A stretch of 64,000 nucleotides of DNA, taken from NCBI GenBank assembly GCA_036937835.1, contig CM072870.1, positions 21,604,001 to 21,668,000 of the forward strand, written 5' to 3'. The stretch comes from Pampus argenteus. Lineage: Eukaryota; Chordata; Actinopteri; Scombriformes; Stromateidae. The translations under genes and the position numbers were made by a program. Shown in pieces: positions 33,868 to 44,800 of the stretch. The notes below the pieces were generated by a model. That model saw nothing but the letters and a program-made list of their open reading frames with translations. It had not been told where the DNA came from and made no database searches. The first letter of the stretch is position 1. Each line of letters starts with the position of its first letter.

Positions 33868-36800
33868 CTAACGGTTGACACAGTGCATGTTGAGCACAGC
33901 GTACGCTCTCTTTCTGGCCTCCTGGATGTACATCTGCATGAACTCCCGTCCAAACATTTCTCTGTCATCTTCTTCATCTTCTTCATCCTCCTTGGCCTTC
34001 GTCTTCCTGACCGGCAGCGTCACATCCAGAGTCAGAGGGTTGTCCCGAAAATTCACAAACCTGCTCCAACAGAAATGAGTCCTGACTCAATAGTTTATTG
34101 TGAAAAATACAGTTTTTGTCTGATTATTGTTACGATTTGTCAGAAAAATCTGAAGCTCTGAGCTGCTGTGGATGTCAATAACATTCAAGAATTCAAGGAC
34201 CTTTATGAAGACATGAAATTGCATTTCCTGGGTTGAAATAGCAAAATTTCAACTGAAAAATTGGCAGAATTCATGAACATGGATTTGTTTGTGGACAGAC
34301 TGACCTGAGGTTGGACATGTCCTCCATCAGTGACGGGATGTCTCTCAGTCTGTTGCTGCTGAGGACGAGCGTGTCCAGACTCGCCATCCTGCTGATGTTT
34401 TCTGGGAGTTTCTGCAGCTCGTTTCTCTGCAGCCACAGAGTGTGCAGCTTCTCCATCCTGAGGAACACAAATGTCTTGCTGTTGATTGGTTGATGGCATG
34501 AAAGAGGGCGGGACACAACAGAGCTTCATGCTTCACCTACCTGTGAATGTCCTCAGGTAAGAACTGCAGTCGGTTTCCGCCCATGTCGAGCCATTCTAGC
34601 GCCGGCAGGTCGACCACGCAGTCCGGCATGCAGGTAAAGTCGTTCATGGACAGATCCAGGTGCTGCAGCCTCTGCAGGTTCCTGAACTAAAGGACAGGAA
34701 ACAGACCTCAGGTCAGCTGAGATAATCACCTGATTATCACCTGATTAGAAGCTGTCTGAGGCACTGATTGATACCTGGTAAGAAAGCTGGTTTAGATTTG
34801 TGTTCACACCTGAGTTGGAAGTGTTTTGAGGTTTTGAATTAACCTGGTGTGGAAGCTGGTTTGGGTCTGTACCTGGTGTGGATGCTGGTTTGGGTCTGTA
34901 CCTGGTGTGGATGCTGGTTTGAGCCTGTACCTGGTGTGGATGCTGGTTTGAGCGTGTACCTGGTGTGGATGCTGGTTTGGGTCTGTACCTGGTGCGGATG
35001 CTGGTTTGAACCTGTACCTGGTGTGGATGCTGGTTTGGATCTGTACCTGGTGTGGATGCTGGTTTGAGTTTGTACCTGGTGTGGATGCTGGTTTGGGTCT
35101 GTACCTGGTGTGGATGCTGGTTTGGGTCTGTACCTGGTGTGGATGCTGGTTTGAGCCTGTACCTGGTGTGGATGCTGGTTTGGGTTTGTACCTGGTGTGG
35201 ATGCTGGTTTGGGTCTGTACCTGGTGTGAATGCTGGTTTGAGTTTGTACCTGGTGTGGATGCTGGTTTGAGCTTGTACCTGGTGTGGATGCTCGTTTGAG
35301 CCTGTACATGGTGTGGATGCTGGTTTGGGTCTGTACCTGGTGTGGATGCTGGTTTGAGCCTGTACCTGGTGTGGATGCTGGTTTGGGTTTGTACCTGGTG
35401 TGGATGCTGGTTTGAGCCTGTACCTGGTGTGGATGCTGGTTTGGGTCTGTACCTGGTGTGGAAGCTGGTTCAGGTCCCGGTTCGTAGCCAGCTCCAGCCT
35501 CTCCAGACTCTCACAGCAGCTCAGCTCTTCAGGAACAAACTGGATTCTGTTGTAGCTGAGCAGCAGCTCTCTGAGCCGGGTCAGCTTCCCTGAGACCAGA
35601 ACCAGAACAGCATGAGACTCAACACACGAACCTAAACCTGGTTCTATCTGCACCCCTCAGATCTGTGTGTAAATCCTTCAGGTTCAGTGTATGTGGGTCG
35701 TAGGGGGGTACTGACCGATCTCTTTGGGGATCTCAGTGACCCCGTTCCGGGACAGATCCAGAACCAAGAGGTTCTGGAAGCTGGAGATGAAGTGAGGGAT
35801 CTTCTGCAGTCCGGTCCGGTGGATTTGCCACTCCTGGACCTGACTGAGCTGGACCAGACAGCCCGGCAGCGTCTGGGACAGATGGAGGGAAGAATATTAC
35901 CAGAAATTCAGAAATCCTGGAGCCTCAGCAGGTAAAATCATCGTTTCTCCACTGCAGGGAGGAAAACGTTCTTCTTTTGGTCCCGGGACATAAGTTGACA
36001 TCATTTCCAGAGCATGTTTTTCAAATGAATATTTTATTAATATTTAGTTCTCTCCTGCTCGACAGACGAATATTCAGAGCAGCTGAACTTATAATGCAAA
36101 AACATTTATGGTAAAAATACTCAGACTGAGTTATAATTGTGTGAGTATTTTTTTTTTTTAATTTTTTTATGATTTTATTTTTTAAAATCACAAACAATAA
36201 CCACAACATTATGTATCAATGTCATAGTTCAACATCTGAACTACATTGCTGCTTGTCTGGCGTGTTATTCGTTGGTTGGTTTAAAATAAAGTGCTGTGAC
36301 AGCTTTGGTAGCTGTTTTAAGCTCAGGGCAGAGCGACTGTCCACATTTATAACCTACTTTCATTTTCAACTCAGCTAGATGTGAGGAGGAATTAAAAACA
36401 CTCTTCTTTGTTTAACTGTTTATTTACCAGACCCTGTCATCACAGTTACAGGGGGAACTTCATCCTACATTTCTTAGAGGCATTTTGCCGCCGAGCCCGT
36501 GTTTAACCTCCGGCCCTGCTTCTCTGTACTTCCTGTGTGGACGTCGTTACCTTCCACTCCTCCTGTTGGATGCGGAGGATGAGGCGTCCGTCTTCTGTGT
36601 GCAGCTTCTGTTTCAGTCGAGCCAGAACCGCCCGGTCCTCCCAAACACCAACACTCAGTCTGAACCAGAACCACAAATATGAACCACATTTCTCACATGA
36701 CTATAGAAAACTGAGACGACCCAGCTGACTCTCCTCTGTCTGTCTTTAAACGACCAGCAGCTAAATTTTACTTATAAAAAGTAAAAGTACTGGTTTTGCA

Positions 36801-37130
36801 GAAAAAGCCATTTGTCTTTTATTATATTATCTAAAGCAAATCTTCAGCTGAAAAGTAACAAAAGCTGTGAAATAAATGGAGTAGAAAGTACAATATTTCC
36901 CTCTGAAATGTAGTAAAGTACAAGTACCTTAAAACTGTACTTCAGTGAAATACCTGAGTAAATGTACTCAGTTACTTTCAACTGTGTGAGGAGGCGGAGT
37001 CTGACCTTCCTCTCGGCGTCCTCCTCCTATGCTCCTCTTCCTCCTTCTGCTCCTTCTGGATCTTCTTGATCCTCGTCTCCCACAGAGCTTTGATGGAGCT
37101 GACGGAGCCGCACACAGCCACGCCCACCAT
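33868..37130 (-). CDS. lrrc39: Leucine-rich repeat-containing protein 39 (7 exons, 339 aa)
   Basis: Exons on the minus strand: 37130-37006, 36659-36551, 35872-35716, 35589-35453, 34686-34541, 34457-34305, 34060-33868. Phases close to 339 aa (human 335). The N-terminal 80 residues are a charged helix (IKALWETRIKKIQKEQKEEE, then GRLILRIQQEEWK). Eight leucine-rich repeats follow, e.g. LLVLDLSRNGVTEIPKEI, LRELLLSYNRIQFVPEEL, LQHLDLSMNDFTCMP, LEWLDMGGNRLQFLP, LHTLWLQRNELQKLP. The tail has FVNFRDNPLTLDV and an acidic stretch before MFGREFMQMYIQEARKRA. LRRC39 (myomasp) is a sarcomeric M-band protein of heart and skeletal muscle that interacts with myosin heavy chain. The exon 4 donor is the first unit of a 22-copy 29-bp array. 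The exon 5 acceptor is TTTAG|TTCAGG, chosen because it keeps the third LRR (NQLPHQ-FRNLQRL) in frame. Next gene upstream is dbt, same strand. Confidence 0.95.
34842..35470 (-). repeat. 29-bp minisatellite carrying a 5' splice site in each unit
   Basis: ACCTGGTG (plus strand) occurs every 29 bases exactly from 34842 to 35451, giving 22 units with no indel (one unit reads ACATGG). On the gene strand each unit reads CACACCAG|GTACAGAC..., the same as the exon 4 donor of lrrc39, which is the unit at 35451. Unit 1 and unit 22 share GGAAGCTGG where inner units have GGATGCTGG. Confidence 0.97.
36760..36990. repeat. Dispersed AAGTACAAGTACCT repeat in lrrc39 intron 1
   Basis: Contains AAAAGTAAAAGTACTGGTTT, AGTAAAGTACAAGTACCTTA and GTAAATGTACTCAGTTACTT in order. 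It is related to 10840-11290 and 37545-37635, and ends within 20 bases of the exon 1 donor. Confidence 0.6.
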
Positions 37131-37154
37131 GATGACCACTTCCTCTCAGCCCTG

Positions 37155-37162
37155 TGACGTCA
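37155..37162. promoter_or_regulatory. lrrc39: Palindromic CRE at the lrrc39 5' end
   Basis: A full TGACGTCA, the CREB/ATF consensus, 25 bases upstream of the lrrc39 ATG within a modest GC-rich patch. No TATA box is seen. Function is inferred from motif and position only. Confidence 0.45.
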
Positions 37163-37639
37163 CAGCGCGCAGGAGGACAGGCGGGATGACCTCTGACCTC
37201 TGACCTGTCATCCTGTTTCACCGTTTAACCAACAAGTCAGGAGCTCGTTAGCGATCAAACCTCCAAATACGAAGATGAAATTAGTTTTAGTTACAACAAC
37301 AAGAAAATAATAATAATACAATCGGTTGTACGATCCTGGTTTCATCTTTGTGACAATGCTAATCCAGCTGATCCAAGTTATTTATGTTAAGAAGTAGGAT
37401 CATTTAATCAATACATAAAGGTACATTTAATCCTTCAGTTTAGCATAAAAAAAACTAATTCAAAATCACCAAATTTGCAGAATTTGGAAATTTTTCATGG
37501 CAGGATGGTCGTGAAAAATCTGAATATGAAAATAACTGAAGCTGTCAGTAGTTAAATAACATGGAAATACTCCAGTAAAGTACAAATACCTTGAATTTTT
37601 ACTTAAGTACAGTACTTAATTCCACCACTGTATGTTATT

Positions 37640-37905
37640 AATGATTTTGTGATTATGATATTTTGGGTTTGTAACTAACAAGTGATTATTTTCATTATCC
37701 AATAATCTGTTGATTATTTTCTCGTTGAATCGATTATTTGTTCGTTAGAACTGAAGAAACCAGAAAATATTTGCATTTAAGAAGCTGGAACCATCAGACA
37801 TTTTTTAGCATTTTTTTTTCTTACAAAATGACTAAAATGATTAATTGAATATAAAATAGTTGCAAATTAATTTTCTGTTCATTGATTAATTGATTAATCA
37901 ACTAA
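37640..37905. repeat. Dispersed AT-rich repeat, family A, inverted copy
   Basis: Carries ATTTGCATTTAAGAAGCTGG, ACAAAATGACTAAAATGATT and GATTAATTGATTAATCAAC, in inverted orientation relative to 7455-7640. Confidence 0.6.
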
Positions 37906-38142
37906 TTTTGAATCTTTGAAAGTAAAAACTTAACATGTCCTGTTATAGCAGAAGTTTATAAAAACTTTATCAGAGTTTTATGACACCTTGAAACTTTCTG
38001 ACTTCATTCATACTTTTTAAATTTTTGAACTCTCAGATATTTGAGTTTAAATATATTTATACTTTATTCTTATTAACATATCGTCACATTCCTCTCATAC
38101 ATTTCTTATCAGGGTTTCACCACAGAGGATCAACAACAGCTG

Positions 38143-38189
<47 letters not shown>
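38143..38189. repeat. (CA)n microsatellite
   Basis: About 23 uninterrupted CA units in the intergenic region. Confidence 0.95.
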
Positions 38190-38191
<2 letters not shown>

Positions 38192-39879
38192 TCAGGTTTC
38201 TCTAAACACACCTCACACAGTAGTACTGCTGTGGTACTTCTGTAGTATTGTAGTAGTATACAGTAGTAGTAACACTGTTAGTAGTTTAACTGCAGGGTTG
38301 CAGTTCTCACCTTGTGGGAGCACAGCAGCAGTCCTCTATGCTGCGTCTCTTCACATGAAATCTGACCTCAGATCTGCTGGATAATTTTAGCCTCCAGATC
38401 ACATGACCTTGCTGACACAATGCACAGTCACATGACTCACTGTCCATTTCATATCTGACTTTAGTAAAGATTGTGTCTGTTTAAGAATGAATTAAAGTAT
38501 TTAGAGTAAAACTCCCACAGACGAAAACACAGATATCAACGTCACGTTCAAATATATTTAATAAAATCCTGCTGAAATGTTTCAGAATCAGTTTGTTTTT
38601 ACATTTTATGAATAATTTACAGCAGCTCAGAGTTTTATGGTCAATAATGAAGAAAAAAAGGTTTCTTGTTGCTGCTGAATACGTCGACTTATTCTGACAA
38701 AAAAGAGAAATTAATTCAGATTTTGTTTTTGTTGAAATGATGTTATAAATTCAGAATAACAACTGTATTAACTCATAGAGTCTATATGTAAAAAAAACCA
38801 AAACACTTTCACTTTTAAAGACTGCAGACACCCTAAAAATAATGGAAGTTATCAAAAGGTAGTAATATAGTAAAGGTAGAAATATTGCTGCTAATAAAGA
38901 AAATGTTGGTTCATGTTTCTTATATACATCTGCATCCATTAGTAAAGGTCACTCTCATTTCTGCATAAACATGAAATAGATAGAAGATAAAAGGTTTTAA
39001 TTACTTTTTTTTCTGATTGAATATTATTGTGAACAGATTAACTCTACCTGCAGATGAAGATCATGTGTCAGGCTGCAAATCACTATTTTTATGATCAATT
39101 AATTAATTAATAATTAATCTGCTCAAGGGGTCAAATATTTGCTCCATAAAAGGTCAGAAAATAATAAGATGACGTAAATAGTCATAAAACCTAAATGTAC
39201 GTTTTGTTGATATGTAGACCACAGTGAATTTAAGGTAAATCCACCAATAGGTTATGTATATATATATATATATATATATTGATATTTATTTCAATATAAC
39301 TAATAATATTGCTTTCCCTGGTCTAGCGCTGCCCTCTAGTGCTCATTCAGAGACTTACAGCTTGCTTCAACATACCTGTGAGATTTTAATTTCTAAATCT
39401 CCTTTTCATCATATGGCAACATGATCAAGAGAAACCAATCATTTGGAAAGTTATTAAAGTTTGTGCACTTCAACTTTATTCAAAGTTATTCAACAGGGCT
39501 CAAACGGTTCATACGTTTATGAGTTTAATAATCTCAGACAGCAGGAGTCTGAAAAATGACCTACACATTCCCACAAAATACAAAAACCCAACACTTTACA
39601 CTTTTACATCAAGTCTGTCGCTAAAAACAAAAAGCACAAAAGCAGGAAAAGTTTTGTTCAAACATGTGAGACAGACAAAAAGTCATGTAACATACAACCG
39701 ACACCGTGTGGTCTTTTTACCCAGCAGCCACCAGGACACTGAAGAAGTCCAGGAGAGATAACTGAAACATCCGGTTGCTTCAGGAGGAGCAAAGTAAGGA
39801 GGAAGACACTGAGGAGCAGCTAACAGTCACCTTCACATCATCTGGAGATTAAAGTCACAGACAAGCTGCTGAAGAGAGA

Positions 39880-40080
39880 GGATTATTTTCACCATTGATT
39901 ACTCTGATCATTATTTCCTAAATAAACTGATTCATCGTTTGGGTTGAAAAACGTCAGAAAAGTGACATTTTTTTATCCAAAAATATTCAGTTTACAATCA
40001 TAGAAGTAAAACTTATTCACACCAAAAAAGGCCAACTTTGATTAAAAATGAAATTCATCGTTGATCAGGTTATTGATTAA
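39880..40080. repeat. Dispersed AT-rich repeat, family A
   Basis: Blocks TTATTTCCTAAATAAACTGA, AAAAATATTCAGTTTACAAT and TTATTGATTAATTACGTAAC follow the family order seen at 47105-47305. Diverged. Confidence 0.5.
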
Positions 40081-41869
40081 TTACGTAACTGTTTCTGTGT
40101 GTTTGATGGTGATCAGAAATCATATAGACGCAGCCAGACGAACCTAATGAACCATTTAGCAGCTGTTCTGGAGCTTTCAGGCATATCACGTTTAATATTT
40201 TAAAGGACACACAGATGAGGACACACTTTAAACATCTACAGTTCTATAACACACAGATAAATTCATCTGCTGAGAAGCTCATGTCATATGATCAAAAGCT
40301 CCAGCAACTTGGTTGTGAGCGTATCTGATTATTTCTTCCCTCTACGGGTTCACAAAGAGAATTTTTCAGGATTTGTATCCTGGAGTCGTTGCTGACAGTT
40401 ATTAAAAACAAGTTATCTAGAGATGAGGATGAGGATGATGAGACGAAGGGCTCATGTCTCTAAAAGTCTAATAAATATTATTGTTTTTATCATAAAGGTT
40501 GTGAGGGACACGGGATATATCTGACTGATCCAGTTCCCAAACCGTTTATCTTGTGATCAATTAAAAGGATGATTATTTCTCTTCAGGAAGTCACCATCCA
40601 GTTAATCGTGTTCTTCGCTCATGTTTTGATATTAATAACCTGCTGATTTCTGGTGTCATATCAATCAAATTATAGCAGGACTCGTATTTATCAAGCATCT
40701 CAGTTCCATCAAGTTTCATCATCATATTTGGTCCCGACGTGTAACTGAGGAGTTTCATTAACTGAATGTCAATAATTTGACCTCAAAGCTCCAATATCAC
40801 CGATCATTCCTCAGCCAATCATAGTAATGAACATAATTAGAATATGAATTATAGCTTGTTACACTGTTTTTGATGTTGTGGATATTTTATGTCTGATTTA
40901 AAAAGCAGGTGAAACCCTCATGAGCCTCTGAGGGAAGTTTAGTTCTGATTTAACCGTTACTCTGAGACGTTTGATAAAGACGAGTCTGTTCCAGTCTTTT
41001 GATTTTAAATGAACTGAGATATGTGGTCACATGACACGGGTATACAGTACATGGATATATGGAGAGTTTTAGAGTCTGAATTCTGATTAATGAGGATTAT
41101 TTAACTTTATCTGATGTGAAAACGCATAAAAAAAAAGGGGGACCATATTGGTGTTTTTAATGTTTCAGTCTACTGACGACAAACCAACGTCTACTTTCCT
41201 TTCTGTGTTCACCTGGATCAGATCCGTGTGGATCAGCACCATGTTCGCTGCCTGTCAGCTGGTTTTGATGGATTAGATAAATAGGAAATTTATTCATGAA
41301 TTTGTGGCGATAAAGCAAAATATGAAGTAAAGTGCGTCGGACATTCTGAGCTTATTTTGTGTCCCAGTGTCAGTTTTAGAGGTTGTTGTTATATAGCTGA
41401 TGTATATTCCTAATGAAGCTGTTTTTAATCACAAACACTGGCTGCATTTACTATAGCGGCAGATTTAATCCAAAAGACGGATCAGCTGAGACAGAAGACA
41501 CACACGCAGCTACTCGACGGACCTCATGAATCACCTCTAAACCTCAGATCTGTTTCCTTCCAGGCAGCCGTTTGTTTCCCTTCATGTGTCATCAATCAGC
41601 TAAAACATCAAACTGTCAGTGTGATCGTGTAAATATTAACTACCTCTAACCTCCATTCTGTGTGCGTGTGTAAGATTGGTCGTCATGGAGACAACGTAAT
41701 TGACAGACTGACCCTCCTCCTCCGAGCACCTATCTCAAAGGCAACAAAAGGAAACGACGGCGAGTGAACATGAAGGCCTCCAACGGAAAGACGAAGGGAA
41801 GGCGGTCGTGAGGAGGAGCAGTCTGTTAGTGTGGCGTCTCCCCGGGGCTGATGGGAGTTTTCTCTGTGT

Positions 41870-44800
41870 TTATTTGAGGTCCAGCACCATGGTCGCTGGG
41901 TTCTCCAGGTACTCCTTCCACAGGTTGGAAAAGCGGCACATGGTGGCGCCGTCGATGACGCGGTGATCTGCCGACCAGCTGACGTTCATGATGTGTGCTC
42001 GAACCACTTGACCGCTGGCGTCGAACCGTGGCAGAATCTGACGAATGAAAACAGGAAGTCAAGTTAGAAAAAGGTCTCTCAGCTGGAGGCTACATTAGCC
42101 ACTATTAGCATTGCACAACACAATCTCCAGGTGCACTGTGGGTAATGTAGTTACCGAGGACAAGAAGTCCAGATGCTGCACTGTCCTCATAATTCAGTTT
42201 CCTTTTTGTACCGTTCAATTTCTGACATTTATGATTCGATTCACAGCCACGGAAGATAAATATCAGGATTCTTATGTCAACTAATTTTTTTTTATCCTTC
42301 CCAACAAAGCTAAATGAGTGGAAGACTCTTATTTACTCTTATTTTCCTGACAGAACAGGAATATAAAGCTGACTGTCATCGGCATACAGATTAAATTGAC
42401 TGAGGGGGAAAACCTGATCATTTACATTTTCATGTATGTATCTATGCAAACTGTGCTGGTGATCATGTTAAGTGAGATCAAACAGACACACCTGATGAAT
42501 ATTTGTGTCATACACTGACAGACTGATGAATTTCAGTTTCTGAAACCCACCTGCATTTTTCCCAGCGCTCCTATGGCGACCTCAGGAGGAAGAATGACCG
42601 GCTTAGCATACGTCCCTCCGATCTGTTCCAACACAAACAGGTAGCAGGTTAACATGAGTCTGACCCCGCAGCAAAGTCAGGGTGTGTTGTGGTTCTGTAC
42701 TCACTGATCCGATGTTGGACAGGCTGAAGGTTCCTCCGGTCAGGTCGGCTGTTCCCAGCTGACCAGCAGCTCCCAGCTTCTGCAGACGGTTTAGCTCCTG
42801 AGCGATCTCAAAAACGCTGAGCAGCTGCACGTTCTTCACGTTGGGAACCAGAAGACCCTGAAGTGTGTCCATCGCCAGCCCGATATTATGAGACGCCTAA
42901 AGTACAAAAGATGTTAACAACAAAACGCTATTAATATGTTAACATGGACAAGCCTGCAGCACACAAAACAACAACATGCTATCAAGAGAAGCATTGAGCT
43001 ACCTTATAGGTGATGTTCTGGCAGCCTTCGTCCACCGAGGCGTTGAGAATCGGAAAGTGGAGGAGGCCGAGGGAGGCAGCCTGAGCCAATGAGAGCACAG
43101 CATTAACATCAGTATCTCACACTGAAGCAATCAGCATGAAGCTCTCCTGTCCTGAAGCTCTCGGGTGTTACCTTGATGAAGAAGGGCATGTAGCTCAGAT
43201 TGACCCCTCGACCTACAGCGATGGATTTGAGTTCGGCTCTCAGAGCCACCAGGCGGGTCAGGTCGATCTCGTCACAGTAACCAAAGTGAGGAATCTTCAG
43301 AGCAGCCGTCATCGTCTTCACCATCGCTTTTTGGAAACCTTCAGACAGAAAACACACAGACGGACCATCACTTGGACTCTTCGTCTCTCCCCGTCTGTCT
43401 CTGTCTTTGACTTCATGACGTCAGAACTTGTGATGTTTTACAGAAGCTGCTTCTTCAAATTTATTTTATTTTAAATTTATTTTATTTTAAAGTCAAAGTC
43501 ACAAACGAGCATCTCTGTTTGGTTTTAAAGTGAACTCTGACCTTTGAGGGGCTCAGTGACATCCTTGCCGGTGAAGACAGGTTTAGGCATGACGGGTGGA
43601 GGTTTGATGGCTGCCGGAGTGCTCGCAGGCCTGGCAGCAGAGGGTGGGGGTGGAGTCTGGATCTCCTGGAAGGGGGTGGGAGGTAAGATGGCTCCTGTCT
43701 GTTTGGCCAGGAAGTTCAGGATGTCCTCTTTCAGGATCCGTCCATCTTTACCTGTCCCCACCACCTCACTGAGTTTAATCTGCGAGGTCAGAGGTCAAAC
43801 TAGTCACACCAGCAACAGGTTACAAGATAATGGAGACAGACTGGTGACAGTAGAGAGGCTGTATAGAGAAAGATGTTGTTGGGAGCACTGGACACAGACA
43901 TTGAGGACAGACTGGGAATAAACTAGAAACACTGAGGACCAGGGCAAGAAATAAATTTTTTATTACAAAGATTTTTTGTAATAGGTATAATATGAATATA
44001 ATAAAAATACTTATACCGAGTACTTTTACACCTCAACTACACTGCTGATTGTCTGCATGTAATTTACGGCACTCGATGGTTTAAAATAACATAAGTTACG
44101 ACAGCAGAGCAAACCGGGAGACCTACTTTTACTTCTACATGATTGTGACAGGTTTACAAATAGAAACGCTGTTTATTGATAAGGTTACCATTAGCCTAAA
44201 TGTAAACAAATCTAACCTTGTAAAGCTTGAGCTGGACGAGGGAAGCCCAGCCGTCCCAGTCGCACCTTGTATACAAAGAAACATCCGGACACGCTTTGCA
44301 GAACAGTGAAGTCTTTGTTTAAGTGTGATATGGCAGACTGGTCAGACTGGATAAACTACCAACACCGAGACAGACCGGGGACAACTGGGGACAGACTTAC
44401 GTTGTTCTCCATGGCCAGCCGTCTGACAGCGGGCGTGGCCTGGGTCTTGTGACCTTTAATCTCCTGGTGGGTGTGTTCTTCTCGAGCCATGGCGGGTGTC
44501 TCCACCACGTCCTCCTCCTGGATCACCTCTGAACCACATCCAGAGACACACATCAGATAATTAACAGCATCACGTCTACTCTAAAATCCTCAGAAATGAG
44601 GTCTCAGTCTCAGAAACCTCCTCCTCACCTGTACTGGACTCTGTCTCGATATCAACTAGCGGTTTGCCCACTAGGGCCGTGGCGTCCACTTCGTAGTAGA
44701 GTTTTCGGATGACACCGTCGTAGCGGCTGGTGATGGTGACGGAGGCCTTGTCACTCTGAACCTCACAGATGCTGTCGAACTGAGAAACTTTATCTCCTTC

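Larger units (their letters stand above)
37131..41869. other. Intergenic region between dbt and lrrc39
   Basis: No exon is supported in 4.7 kb. It holds dispersed repeats (37545-37635, 37640-37905, 39880-40080), a (CA)n run at 38143-38189, an (AT)n run at 39255-39280 and, at the right end, the likely dbt 3' UTR. A minus-strand AATAAA at 41289-41294 is one candidate end for dbt. Confidence 0.6.

Noticed and set aside
34842..35470. CRISPR-like regular array
   Set aside because: The period is strict, but there are no spacers; units are head-to-tail and near-identical. It lies in a vertebrate intron.
34745..35653. 302-codon minus-strand frame through the 29-bp array, and other frames in it
   Set aside because: The unit has no stop in any frame, so any frame stays open. 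It is treated as intron 4 of lrrc39 plus exon 4, not as a gene of its own.
41866..41872. AATAAA overlapping the dbt stop codon as a poly(A) signal
   Set aside because: Cleavage 15-25 bases later would leave almost no 3' UTR. More distal hexamers (for example 41289-41294) are more plausible.
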